The notes beneath the pieces were generated by a model that was not told where the DNA came from, searched no databases, and saw nothing but the letters and a program-made list of their open reading frames with translations. The translations under genes were made by a program, and so were the position numbers. A stretch of DNA of 20,519 nucleotides from Deltaproteobacteria bacterium (GTDB lineage Bacteria; Desulfobacterota; Deferrimicrobia; Deferrimicrobiales; Deferrimicrobiaceae), in NCBI GenBank assembly GCA_025357175.1, contig JANXPS010000226.1:1-20519 (forward strand), read 5' to 3'. Shown piece after piece: positions 1-8,295 of this stretch. Each line of letters opens with the position of its first letter. Within the stretch, counting starts at the first letter, position 1.

Positions 1-2
1 AC

Positions 3-1358
3 AACGTCGGGGCGGCCCCGATGCGCACGCCGGTCGGGCTCGTGACCGTAGACAGCCGGGAAGTCGTTCCCGGGTCGCTCTTCGTCGCGCTTCCCGGCGA
101 ACGCGTCGACGGCGCCGATTTCGTGGCCGACGCTTTCCGGAAAGGCGCGGTTGCCGCGATCGTATCCGAGGCGGGGGCGGCGAAGCATCCCGCCGGGTCC
201 TCATCCGGCGGGATGCTGCTCGTCGTTCGCGATCCGGTCGAGGCGCTCGGCGACCTCGCCCAGGCGCATCGCCAAAAGCTCCGGCACATCCCGTTGGTCG
301 GGATCACGGGCAGTTCGGGCAAGACGTCCACCAAGGACATGCTGTTTGCCCTGCTTTCGCAGGGACGCAAGGTGCTTCGCAATACCGGCAACCGGAACAA
401 CCTGATCGGGATGCCGCTCACGCTGCTGGGGCTCAACGAAGAGCACGCCGTGGCGGTGATCGAGATGGGGACCAACCGCCTGGGCGAGATCGCCCGGTTG
501 GCCGACATCGCCGCACCGGATCTGGGGATCGTCACCAACGTGGCGCCCGCCCACCTCGAGGGACTCGGTTCGATGGAGGGCGTATCGCGGGAAAAGGGCG
601 ATCTGTTCCGCGCGCTTCCCGAGAACGGAACCGCCGTCGTCAACGCGACCGACCTGCGGGTGGTCCGCGAGGCCGGACGCTGCCGCGCGCGCAAGATCTA
701 CTTCGGCGTGCCCTTGAACGAGTTTTCGGGCCGCATCCTTTCGATGGGCGACGACGGAATGGAGATCGCGATCCGCACGCCGTCGGGCGAGTTCACCTCG
801 AGGTTGCAGGCGACGGGCGAGCACCAGCTCATGAACGCGCTTGCCGCGACCGCCGCCGCCTACGCGCTGGGCCTGCGTCCCGACGATCTCGCGGGCGGAT
901 TCGAGCGGTACGTGCCCGCCAAGGGCCGGTTCCGCGCGGTTCCGCTTCGGGAGGGCGGCCTGCTGCTCGACGACTGCTACAACGCCAATCCCGCTTCGGT
1001 GGAATCGGCGCTGCGCAACATGGCCGCGTTGGCTCGCGGGCGGCGCACCGTCGCGGTCCTGGCCGACATGCTCGAGCTGGGCGACGCGTCCCCGACGGCC
1101 CATCGCAGGATCGGCCGCCTGGTCGCGGGCCTCGACACGGGGCTCCTCATCGCGTTCGGCCCCCAGGGTCGACTGATCGCCCAAGGGGCGGCCGAAGGCG
1201 GCATGGTTCCGTCCAGGATCGTCCACACCGAAGAGCGGGATCGCCTTCGCGAATCCGTGGGCCACGCGCTTTCGGCGGGAGACATCGTCCTGGTCAAGGG
1301 TTCGCGCGGCATGCGGCTCGATGAAATCGTGGAAATGATCGCCGGGGAGTGGTCCTAG
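3..1358 (+). CDS. murF: MurF, UDP-MurNAc-tripeptide--D-Ala-D-Ala ligase (5' partial)
   Basis: Cytoplasmic ATP-dependent ligase that adds D-Ala-D-Ala to UDP-MurNAc-tripeptide, the last soluble step of precursor synthesis. The N-terminal substrate domain shows DSREV and FVALPGERVDG. The P-loop GSSGKTS has its lysine at codon 321-323, the central domain has NVAPAHLEGLG, and the C-terminal domain has DDCYNANPASVESAL, all Mur ligase hallmarks. The frame is open to the window edge. In E. coli MurF the DTR motif sits near residue 30, but here DSR is only 11 codons after the ATG at 21. That ATG is therefore probably internal, and about 20 N-terminal residues lie outside the window. The stop overlaps the mraY start by one base. 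murE would be expected upstream. Confidence 0.95.
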   Translation, partial: NVGAAPMRTPVGLVTVDSREVVPGSLFVALPGERVDGADFVADAFRKGAVAAIVSEAGAAKHPAGSSSGGMLLVVRDPVEALGDLAQAHRQKLRHIPLVGITGSSGKTSTKDMLFALLSQGRKVLRNTGNRNNLIGMPLTLLGLNEEHAVAVIEMGTNRLGEIARLADIAAPDLGIVTNVAPAHLEGLGSMEGVSREKGDLFRALPENGTAVVNATDLRVVREAGRCRARKIYFGVPLNEFSGRILSMGDDGMEIAIRTPSGEFTSRLQATGEHQLMNALAATAAAYALGLRPDDLAGGFERYVPAKGRFRAVPLREGGLLLDDCYNANPASVESALRNMAALARGRRTVAVLADMLELGDASPTAHRRIGRLVAGLDTGLLIAFGPQGRLIAQGAAEGGMVPSRIVHTEERDRLRESVGHALSAGDIVLVKGSRGMRLDEIVEMIAGEWS

Positions 1359-2434
1359 TGCTGTACCACCTGCTCTTCCCGCTTCATGCGACTTACAGCT
1401 TTTTCAACGTATTCCGGTACATCACGTTCCGGACGATCTACGCGTCGATCACGGCGCTGCTGCTCTGCTTCATCCTGGGGCCGTGGCTCATCCGCGAACT
1501 CGAAGCCAAGCAGATCGGGCAGACGATCAGGAGCGACGGCCCCGAAAGCCACCAGGCCAAGGCCGGTACCCCGACCATGGGCGGACTTCTCATCGTCCTG
1601 GCCTCGGTGGTTCCCACGCTTTTGTGGGCGAATCTCTACAACCCGTACATCTGGATCGTGGTGTTCGTGACGGTGGGCTTCGGCGCGATCGGATTCATCG
1701 ACGACTACAAGAAGGTCATCAAGAAGGACTCGAAGGGGTTGAGTCCGCGCGGCAAGCTGCTCGGCCAGTTCCTGGTCGCGACCATCGCGGCCGGCCTGAT
1801 CTCGATGGACATCGGAATCACCAGCACGGTCAGCATCCCTTTTTTCAAGAACCTCCATCCGAGCATGGGGTGGGTCTACATCCCCTTCATCATCCTCGTG
1901 ATCGTCGGGGCATCCAACGCCGTGAACCTGACCGACGGCCTCGACGGGCTGGCCATCGGCCCCTCGATCATCGCCGCCGGAACGTACATGCTCTTCGCCT
2001 ACCTCGCGGGCAACGTCAAGATTTCGAGCTACCTCCAGATCCCGTATGTGCCGGGAGCGGGCGAACTGACGATATTCTGCGGATCGCTGGCGGGGGCGGG
2101 CATCGGTTTCCTCTGGTATAATACCTACCCTGCCCAGGTGTTCATGGGCGACACGGGTTCGCTCGCGATCGGCGGCGCGCTCGGCGTCGTGGCGGTGATG
2201 GTGAAGCAGGAGATCGTGCTGGCGCTCGTCGGCGGCGTCTTCGTGATGGAAGCGCTCTCGGTCATCTTCCAGGTATCCTCCTACAAGTGGCGCAAGAAGC
2301 GGATCTTCCGGATGGCGCCCATACACCATCACTTCGAACTCAAGGGTTGGGCGGAACCCAAGATCATCGTCCGCTTCTGGATCGTGTCGATCATCCTCGC
2401 GCTGCTTGCGATCAGCACGCTCAAGATCAGGTGA
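1358..2434 (+). CDS. mraY: MraY, phospho-MurNAc-pentapeptide transferase
   Basis: Integral membrane enzyme that transfers phospho-MurNAc-pentapeptide from UDP to undecaprenyl phosphate, giving lipid I. At 358 aa it matches the E. coli protein (360 aa). Visible motifs are GTPTMGG, the Asp pair D115/D116 in FIDDYKK, NLTDGLDGL with D193 and D196, GDTGS with D265, and the triple histidine H323-H325 in PIHHHFELKGW. These fall at almost the same positions as in E. coli. Many hydrophobic segments fit the ten-helix fold. I chose the GTG at 1358 because GGGGAG (1344-1349) lies 8 nt upstream and the protein then begins with the typical (M)LYHLLFPL. A GTG at 1349 would add only three residues. The TAGTG overlap with murF suggests translational coupling. 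Confidence 0.97.
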   Translation: MLYHLLFPLHATYSFFNVFRYITFRTIYASITALLLCFILGPWLIRELEAKQIGQTIRSDGPESHQAKAGTPTMGGLLIVLASVVPTLLWANLYNPYIWIVVFVTVGFGAIGFIDDYKKVIKKDSKGLSPRGKLLGQFLVATIAAGLISMDIGITSTVSIPFFKNLHPSMGWVYIPFIILVIVGASNAVNLTDGLDGLAIGPSIIAAGTYMLFAYLAGNVKISSYLQIPYVPGAGELTIFCGSLAGAGIGFLWYNTYPAQVFMGDTGSLAIGGALGVVAVMVKQEIVLALVGGVFVMEALSVIFQVSSYKWRKKRIFRMAPIHHHFELKGWAEPKIIVRFWIVSIILALLAISTLKIR

Positions 2435-2435
2435 T

Positions 2436-3782
2436 ATGGAAGCAAACCTCGACAAATCGACCTTCGTGATCGGTGCCGGCGGGTCCGGCGTCGCGTCCGC
2501 CGAACTGCTGCGCGGCGAGGGACGAGAGGTGACGCTGTTCGACGAGCGCGCCCTCGAGGCGGTCGAGCGGTCGCTCGGACGCCGCCTGCCCGATGGCGTG
2601 GCGTTCCGCAGGGGGCTGCCCTCCGCCGAAGATGCCGCGCATGCCGGCCTGGTCGTGCTGTCGCCGGGCATCCCGCCCGGCAAGCTGCCGCTGGCCGCGC
2701 TGCGTGCCGCCTCGGTCCCGGTCTGGGGCGAGCTTGAGCTCGGATTCCGAAGATTCAGCGGGCGGGTGACGGCCGTCGCGGGAACCAACGGAAAGTCGAC
2801 CGTGACGACGCTCATCGGCATGATGGCGCAGCGCGCGTTCCCCCGCGTGTTCGTCGGCGGGAACCTGGGTACGCCGTTCGTGAGCGCCTCCGGAGCCGAG
2901 TACGAATGGGGCGTCGTCGAAGTCTCCAGCTTCCAGCTCGAGACGATCGACGCGTTCCATCCCGCGGTCGCCCTGTTGCTCAACATCACCGAGGACCACA
3001 GCGACCGCTACTCCGGTTTCGCGGCGTACGCCGGGGCCAAGATGGCCGTATTCCGCAACCAGGGTACGGGCGACACGGCGGTCATCAATGCCGACGACCC
3101 CGAAATCGCGGCGCGCGCGGCGCTGATCCGCGCCGACATCCTGCCGTTCTCCCTGGTTCGCGAGCTGCAGCAGGGCGTTTTCCTGTCGGGCGACGAGATG
3201 GTCTATCGGGACGGCGGCCGGGAAGAGCGCTATCCCCGCGCCATCCTCCGGATTCCCGGGACGCAGAACGTCGAGAACGCGATGGCGGCGATCGCGGCCG
3301 CGCGGCGAATGGGCATCTCCGAAGGCGTGGTCCGCGAGGTGCTCTCGACCTTCCCCGGCCTTCCGCACCGCGTCGAATTCGTCCGGTCGCTGCGCGGCGT
3401 GTCCTGGTACAACGACTCCAAGGGGACCAACGTGGGTGCCGTGTTGAAGGCGCTCGAGGGTTTCCCCGAGACGGTGGTTCTCATCGCGGGCGGCAAGGAC
3501 AAGGGAGTCGACTTCCGGCCCCTGCGGGAAGCGCTTTCCCGCAAGGCGCGCGGCGCGATCCTGATCGGCGAGGCGCGCGGGCGGATGCAGGCCGAACTGG
3601 CCGGCGCGGCGCCGCTGGCGACCGCCGACACCCTCGAGGACGCGGTCAGGGCGGCCTCCGCAATGGCGATGCCGGGCGACGTCGTGGTTTTCTCGCCGGC
3701 CTGCTCCAGCTTCGACATGTTCAGGAATTTCGAGGAGCGCGGCGAGGCGTTCCGCGACGCGGTTCGGGGATTGCCCGAATGA
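2436..3782 (+). CDS. murD: MurD, UDP-MurNAc-L-Ala--D-Glu ligase
   Basis: Cytoplasmic Mur ligase that adds D-glutamate to UDP-MurNAc-L-alanine. It is 448 aa, a normal length. The N-terminal Rossmann-like domain has VIGAGGSGVAS. The ATP-binding P-loop GTNGKST has K120. EVSSFQLE, NITEDHSDRY and the central-domain KMAVFRNQ follow. The C-terminal domain shows NDSKGTNVGA, AGGKDKGVDF and SPACSSFDMF, which together are specific to MurD. The ATG at 2436 lies 1 nt after the mraY stop and puts the glycine-rich loop at the usual distance from the N-terminus. An in-frame start at 2406 inside mraY would add ten unconserved residues and is less likely. Confidence 0.97.
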   Translation: MEANLDKSTFVIGAGGSGVASAELLRGEGREVTLFDERALEAVERSLGRRLPDGVAFRRGLPSAEDAAHAGLVVLSPGIPPGKLPLAALRAASVPVWGELELGFRRFSGRVTAVAGTNGKSTVTTLIGMMAQRAFPRVFVGGNLGTPFVSASGAEYEWGVVEVSSFQLETIDAFHPAVALLLNITEDHSDRYSGFAAYAGAKMAVFRNQGTGDTAVINADDPEIAARAALIRADILPFSLVRELQQGVFLSGDEMVYRDGGREERYPRAILRIPGTQNVENAMAAIAAARRMGISEGVVREVLSTFPGLPHRVEFVRSLRGVSWYNDSKGTNVGAVLKALEGFPETVVLIAGGKDKGVDFRPLREALSRKARGAILIGEARGRMQAELAGAAPLATADTLEDAVRAASAMAMPGDVVVFSPACSSFDMFRNFEERGEAFRDAVRGLPE

Positions 3783-3795
3783 GGGACACGGAAGG

Positions 3796-4986
3796 ATGAC
3801 CATCGGCAAGCGCCACGAAAACATGCTGCTCGTCGCCTGCGTCCTGACGCTGGCGCTCATCGGCATCGTCATGATCTACAGCGCGACCAACGTCATGGCC
3901 GGCTCCTCGGCGAAGTACGGCCGGGACGCCGCCTGGTTCCTCAAGAAGCAGATCCTGTTCCTCGCGCTCGGGATCGCGGTCTGGATGGTGCTGGCGCGCG
4001 TCGACTACGATTATTACCGCAGGTACATGGCGTGGCTGATGGCTGGCGGCTTCCTGTGCCTGCTGCTGGTGTTCGTCCCCGGCCTCCGTCACTCGGCCAA
4101 CGGCTCCTCGCGCTGGATCAACCTGCGCATCTGCCTGTTCCAGCCGTCCGAGATGGTCAAGTTCCTGCTGATCGCCTACGCGGCGTGGGCCATCGACCGG
4201 GCGGCCACGACCGACGTGGGAAGCCTGCTGACGATGAGACCGTATCTCAAGATGATGGGGGTGATGGCGCTCTTCACCCTGCCCATCCTCAAGGAGCCCG
4301 ACCTCGGGATGTCGGTGGTCATCTGCGTTTCCTTCATGACGCTGCTGTTCATCGCAGGTTTTCCCGCCAAGGTTCTCCTTGGGATCCTGCCCGTGGCGGT
4401 TTCCGGACTCGTGCTGCTCGTGAAACTCGAACCCTACCGGATGAAGAGGCTGACCGCGTTCATCGACCCGTTTGCGCAGGCAAGCGGTGCCGGATACCAG
4501 GTTGTGCAGTCGCTGATCGCGTTTTCCAACGGAGGGCTGATCGGTTCCGGCCTCGGTTCCAGCAAGCAGAAGCTGTTCTACCTGCCCGAGATGCACACCG
4601 ACTACATCTTCGCGGTGGTCGGCGAAGAGCTGGGATTCGTGGGCGTCACCGCCGTCGGCGCCTGCTTCCTCGTGCTGGTCTGGGTCGGTTTCCGGATCGC
4701 CCGGCGCGCCCGCGACCCGTTCGGAAAATATCTCGCGATGGGATTCTCGGTTCTCATCGGGCTTCAGGCCTTCATGAACATGATGGTCGGGCTGTCGCTG
4801 CTTCCACCCAAGGGAATGGTGCTTCCGTTCCTGAGCTTCGGCGGCAGTTCCCTGATCCTGCATATGGCGGCGGCCGGGATCCTGATCAACATCTCGATGA
4901 AAGGGGCGGAAGGGATTGTCAAAGAGACTGATCATCGCCGGGGGCGGGACCGGTGGCCATGTCTTCCCGGGGATAGCGCTTGCTGA
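3796..4986 (+). CDS. ftsW: FtsW, septal peptidoglycan glycosyltransferase (SEDS family)
   Basis: Polytopic membrane protein of the SEDS family that polymerises lipid II at the septum together with a class B PBP (FtsI). The 396-aa product begins with a short cytoplasmic stretch and a first membrane helix ending in IVMIYSAT. SEDS motifs are SSRWINL, FQPSEMVK, LKEPDLGMSVV and PYRMKRLTAFIDPF. The catalytic-loop region MHTDYIFAVVGEELG follows, with its aspartate at residue 269 matching the essential Asp of E. coli FtsW. GMVLPFLSFGGSS lies near the C-terminus. A GAGGGA at 3781-3786 sits 9 nt before the ATG. The last 24 or so codons run into murG and encode an arginine-rich tail that looks unconserved. 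FtsW rather than RodA is favoured by the position between murD and murG. Confidence 0.95.
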   Translation: MTIGKRHENMLLVACVLTLALIGIVMIYSATNVMAGSSAKYGRDAAWFLKKQILFLALGIAVWMVLARVDYDYYRRYMAWLMAGGFLCLLLVFVPGLRHSANGSSRWINLRICLFQPSEMVKFLLIAYAAWAIDRAATTDVGSLLTMRPYLKMMGVMALFTLPILKEPDLGMSVVICVSFMTLLFIAGFPAKVLLGILPVAVSGLVLLVKLEPYRMKRLTAFIDPFAQASGAGYQVVQSLIAFSNGGLIGSGLGSSKQKLFYLPEMHTDYIFAVVGEELGFVGVTAVGACFLVLVWVGFRIARRARDPFGKYLAMGFSVLIGLQAFMNMMVGLSLLPPKGMVLPFLSFGGSSLILHMAAAGILINISMKGAEGIVKETDHRRGRDRWPCLPGDSAC

Positions 4987-6022
4987 AGCCTTCCTCGCGC
5001 ACTGTCCCGGCGGTTCGGTTTCCTTCGTCGGGACCCGGTCGGGGCTTGAGGCCAAAGCCGTTCCCGCGCGCGGATTCGAGATCGACTTCGTCCCCTCCGG
5101 CAAGATTCGCGGACAGGGACTCGGGGCGGTTCTCGGGGTGGCGTCCATGCTGAAGGGAATCTTCGTGGCGGCATCCGTCCTGCGCAGGCGTCGGCCCGAC
5201 CTGGTTTTCGGGGTCGGCGGCTACGCGTCGGTCCCGGTGGCGCTCGTCGCGGCGCTCTCGGGCGTGCCGCTCTTCCTGCAGGAGCAAAACGCGATTCCCG
5301 GGCGCTCCAACCGGATCCTGGGCCGGCTGGCCCGGAACGTCTTCGCCGGCTTCGAGGGCGCGCGCGGCCGGTTTCCTGCGGGACGCGTCGACGTGACCGG
5401 AAACCCGGTCCGGCGGGAGATCGTTTCCGCCGCCGCGACGTGCCCGGCCGATGTGCCGGGCCCCTTCACCGTTCTCGCGATCGGCGGGTCCCAGGGCGCG
5501 CGCGCAATCAACGAGCGGGTTCTGGCGATAGCGCGCATCGTCAAGCGGGACGGCTTCTCGACGCGATTCCTGCTTCAGACGGGCACGCGGGAATTCGATT
5601 CGGTGCAGCAGACGGTCAAGACGGAAGGATTGCCGGTCGAGGCGCTCCCGTTCACCGATCGCATCGGCGACCTTTTCGCCCGCAGCCACGCGGTCCTGAT
5701 GCGCGCGGGCGCGCTATCGATCGCCGAAGCGGCGCTGTTCGGCAAGCCGTGCGTCCTGGTCCCTTACCCGTTTGCGGCCGACGGCCACCAGGAACGGAAC
5801 GCCGCCGAGTTCTGCTCGAGCGGCGCCGGAAGCTGGCTTTCGGAGGCCGACGCGACGCCCGAAAAACTGTACGCGATCTTTTCCGGCTGGGAGGCCGATT
5901 CCGGGTCGGCGGAAATCGCGGCGGCGGGTGCGAGACGCTTCGCCCGCCCCGGGGCGGCCGGGTCGATCGTCGAGTCGGCGCTTCGCTTGTCGGGTATCAG
6001 GACGGAGGCGTGCCATGTATAG
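4916..6022 (+). CDS. murG: MurG, lipid I GlcNAc transferase
   Basis: Membrane-associated GT-B glycosyltransferase that adds GlcNAc from UDP-GlcNAc to lipid I, forming lipid II. The 368-aa product starts with the first glycine-rich loop GGGTGGH at residues 9-15. It continues with GVGGYASVPVAL, LQEQNAIPGRSNRI, the second loop GGSQGARAIN, and the donor-binding segment RAGALSIAEAALFGKP followed by PYPFAADGHQERNA. The start is TTG at 4916, preceded directly by a purine-rich AAGGGGCGGAAGGGA. No ATG or GTG in this frame sits before the essential N-terminal loop, so the TTG start is well supported. It lies 71 nt inside the ftsW frame, and its 3' end overlaps murC by 8 nt. Confidence 0.96.
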   Translation: MSKRLIIAGGGTGGHVFPGIALAEAFLAHCPGGSVSFVGTRSGLEAKAVPARGFEIDFVPSGKIRGQGLGAVLGVASMLKGIFVAASVLRRRRPDLVFGVGGYASVPVALVAALSGVPLFLQEQNAIPGRSNRILGRLARNVFAGFEGARGRFPAGRVDVTGNPVRREIVSAAATCPADVPGPFTVLAIGGSQGARAINERVLAIARIVKRDGFSTRFLLQTGTREFDSVQQTVKTEGLPVEALPFTDRIGDLFARSHAVLMRAGALSIAEAALFGKPCVLVPYPFAADGHQERNAAEFCSSGAGSWLSEADATPEKLYAIFSGWEADSGSAEIAAAGARRFARPGAAGSIVESALRLSGIRTEACHV

Positions 6023-7382
6023 AAAAGGGTTGCCCATCCACTTCGTCGGCATCGGCGGCATCGGGATGAGCGGGATCGCGGAGCTGCTGCTCAATCTCGG
6101 ATACCGGGTCTCGGGCTCCGACCTGAAGAAATCCGACACGACCGACCGGCTTGAAAGGCTGGGAGCCACGATTTCGACCGGGCATTCCGCCGAAAACGTC
6201 CCGGCCGACGGACACGTCGTGGTCATTTCATCGGCCGTCGCCTCCGACAATCCCGAGGTGTGCGAGGCGCACCGCCGCAAGATCCCCGTCATTCCGCGCG
6301 CCGAAATGCTGGCCGAGCTGATGCGCATGAAATACGGGATCGCCATCGCGGGGACGCACGGGAAGACGACGACCACCTCGATGGTCGCGACCATCCTGGC
6401 GTCGGCGGGCTGGGACCCGACCGCCGTCGTGGGCGGCAAGCTCAACAGTCTCGGCTCCAACGCCAAGCTCGGGCAGGGCGACTTCCTCGTGGCCGAGGCC
6501 GACGAAAGCGACGGCTCGTTCCTGAAGCTTTCGCCGACGGTCGCGGTCGTGACCAACATCGACGCCGAGCATCTCGATTTCTACTCCGGCATCGGCCAGA
6601 TCAAAGAGACGTTTCTCTCCTTCATCAACAAGGTGCCCTTCTACGGTTTCGCCGTGCTTTGCATCGACCACCCGAACGTCCAGGAGCTGCTTCCCTCGAT
6701 CGAAAAGACGTTCGTGACTTACGGGTTTTCGGCGCACGCCGACTACCGGGCCGAGGCCGTCGTCCTCAACGGAATGGGAAACCGCTTCCGGATCGTTCGC
6801 CGCGGAGAGTCGCTCGGCGAGGTGTCCCTCAATGCTCCGGGCCGCCACAACGTCTCCAACGCGCTGGCCGCCGCCGCGGTCGCCTCCGAACTGGGTGTCC
6901 CGTTCGAGGATATCCGGAAAGGGCTGGCCGACTATCGCGGCGTGGCTCGCCGGTTCCAGGTCAAGGGCGAACGCGACGGGGTCACGATCGTGGACGACTA
7001 CGGCCACCACCCGGCCGAAATCCGGGCGACGCTCGCCGCCGCGCGCGAGGTGTGGCCCGACAGGCGGATCGTCGTCGGATTCCAGCCCCACCGGTACTCG
7101 CGTACACAGGCGCTGTTCCGCGATTTCCTGTCGGCGTTCAACGATGCGAACGACGTCTTCGTGTTCGACGTATACCCGGCTGGCGAGCAGCCCATCGAGG
7201 GGGCGACCGGCGAGCGGCTCTGCGAGGCGATTCGCGGGCACGGGCACAAGGCGGCACGGTATGCGGGCAAGGCGTCCGCAGCAACGGACGAGATCGCAAG
7301 GGCGCTTCGGCCCGGCGATATATTTCTGACGATGGGAGCCGGCGATGTCTGGAAGCTGGGAGAAAGTCTCCTTCCTGGATAG
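6015..7382 (+). CDS. murC: MurC, UDP-MurNAc--L-alanine ligase
   Basis: Cytoplasmic ligase adding the first amino acid, L-alanine, to UDP-MurNAc with ATP. The product is 455 aa, typical of the family. It shows the nucleotide-sugar loop GIGGIGMSG near the N-terminus, the P-loop GTHGKTTTTS with K117, EADESDGSFL, NIDAEHLDFY, the C-terminal DDYGHHPAEIRATL, FQPHRYSRTQ and YPAGEQP. It ends with GAGDVWKLGESLL. The frame is open far upstream, but ATG 6015 is chosen because GGAGG (6004-6008) lies 6 nt before it and the conserved domain begins about ten residues later. It overlaps the murG stop by 8 nt, a typical coupled junction. Confidence 0.97.
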   Translation: MYRKGLPIHFVGIGGIGMSGIAELLLNLGYRVSGSDLKKSDTTDRLERLGATISTGHSAENVPADGHVVVISSAVASDNPEVCEAHRRKIPVIPRAEMLAELMRMKYGIAIAGTHGKTTTTSMVATILASAGWDPTAVVGGKLNSLGSNAKLGQGDFLVAEADESDGSFLKLSPTVAVVTNIDAEHLDFYSGIGQIKETFLSFINKVPFYGFAVLCIDHPNVQELLPSIEKTFVTYGFSAHADYRAEAVVLNGMGNRFRIVRRGESLGEVSLNAPGRHNVSNALAAAAVASELGVPFEDIRKGLADYRGVARRFQVKGERDGVTIVDDYGHHPAEIRATLAAAREVWPDRRIVVGFQPHRYSRTQALFRDFLSAFNDANDVFVFDVYPAGEQPIEGATGERLCEAIRGHGHKAARYAGKASAATDEIARALRPGDIFLTMGAGDVWKLGESLLPG

Positions 7383-7410
7383 GGGAAGGGGCGGGCGCTT
7401 GGAGGCAGGG

Positions 7411-8295
7411 GTGCGGAAACCCGATGAGGCGTCCGCGGTTCCGATGTCGTCATACACGACCATCGGCATCGGCGGGGTCACGCCGATGATGGTGTTTCCC
7501 CGCTCGTCCGGCGAGGTCAGGCGCTTCCTGGCGTCGGCGTCCGAAGCCGGCGAGGCGTATCTTCCGCTCGGCGCGGGGAGCAACCTGCTCGTGGCCGACG
7601 AGGGCATCGACCGCAAGGTGATCTGCCTAAAGAAGAACATGGGAAAGGTGTTGTTCTCCGCCCGCGGATCGGTGGTCGTCGAAGGCGGCACGATGCTGCC
7701 GCGACTGGCGGTGCTCTGCGGGCTTTCAGGGTTGTCCGGCGTCGAGGAACTCGCGGGCATCCCCGGAACCGTGGGGGGAGCCTTGACGATGAACGCCGGA
7801 GCGTACGGCCGTTCGATCGGCGAGGCGGTCGAGTGGGTCGAGATCGCGGACGCCGCGGGGCTGCTGCACCGGATCGAGGGACGGGACGCCCGGTTTTCCT
7901 ATCGGCGCGCCGCCTACCCGGTCGAGGGGGTGATCGTGCGCGCCGCGTTTCGTCTCGCCGCGTCGGTGCCCGATGCGATATTCGCCCGGATGAAAGAGAT
8001 CAACGAGAAACGGCGGGAGAGCCAGCCCTGGGGCGAGCGGACGTTCGGCTCCACCTTCCTGCGACCCGAGGGGAACGCCGGCGCGGGCGAACTGCTCGAG
8101 CGCGCCGGGATGAAGGGCGAGCGGATCGGCGATGCGGCTTACTCCCGGAAACACGCGAACTTCATCGTCAATATCGGGAACGCATCCGCCTCCGATGTGC
8201 TCAGGCTCATCTCCCGTGGGCAGGAGGCCGTCCGCCTCATGGCGGGCGTCGAGCTGGTGCCCGAGGTAAAGATGTGGGGGGGCTTGAATGGGTGA
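7411..8295 (+). CDS. murB: MurB, UDP-N-acetylenolpyruvoylglucosamine reductase
   Basis: FAD- and NADPH-dependent cytoplasmic reductase that turns UDP-GlcNAc-enolpyruvate into UDP-MurNAc. The FAD domain contains SYTTIGIGG, LPLGAGSNLLVADEG and the GIPGTVGGALTMNAGAYG stretch. The C-terminal domain has the catalytic serine in TFGSTFLRP and the glutamate in LVPEVKMWG. This is the shorter MurB form common outside enterics. The start is uncertain: GTG 7411 has GGAGG at 7401-7405 with 5-nt spacing and gives 294 aa. An in-frame ATG at 7345 inside murC would give 316 aa with an unconserved arginine/glycine-rich leader, and a TTG at 7399 is also possible. I prefer 7411. The 3' end overlaps ddl by 8 nt. 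Confidence 0.93.
   Translation: MRKPDEASAVPMSSYTTIGIGGVTPMMVFPRSSGEVRRFLASASEAGEAYLPLGAGSNLLVADEGIDRKVICLKKNMGKVLFSARGSVVVEGGTMLPRLAVLCGLSGLSGVEELAGIPGTVGGALTMNAGAYGRSIGEAVEWVEIADAAGLLHRIEGRDARFSYRRAAYPVEGVIVRAAFRLAASVPDAIFARMKEINEKRRESQPWGERTFGSTFLRPEGNAGAGELLERAGMKGERIGDAAYSRKHANFIVNIGNASASDVLRLISRGQEAVRLMAGVELVPEVKMWGGLNG

Noticed and set aside
2117..2122. TATAAT inside mraY
   Set aside because: It encodes part of the conserved WYNTYPAQ protein segment and has no matching -35 box, so protein coding explains it.
1355..2989. Very long open frame on the - strand (544 codons) across mraY and murD
   Set aside because: It lies opposite two well-conserved genes, its translation is arginine/aspartate/histidine-rich low-complexity sequence, and such shadows are expected at high GC.
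3721..5148. Long - strand open frame (475 codons) across ftsW and murG
   Set aside because: Composition is a mirror of the + strand genes, with no recognisable domain and no ribosome-binding site of note.
7345..7410. Upstream ATG for murB inside murC
   Set aside because: It would add 22 unconserved residues. The GTG at 7411 has a well-placed GGAGG, though the longer form cannot be excluded.
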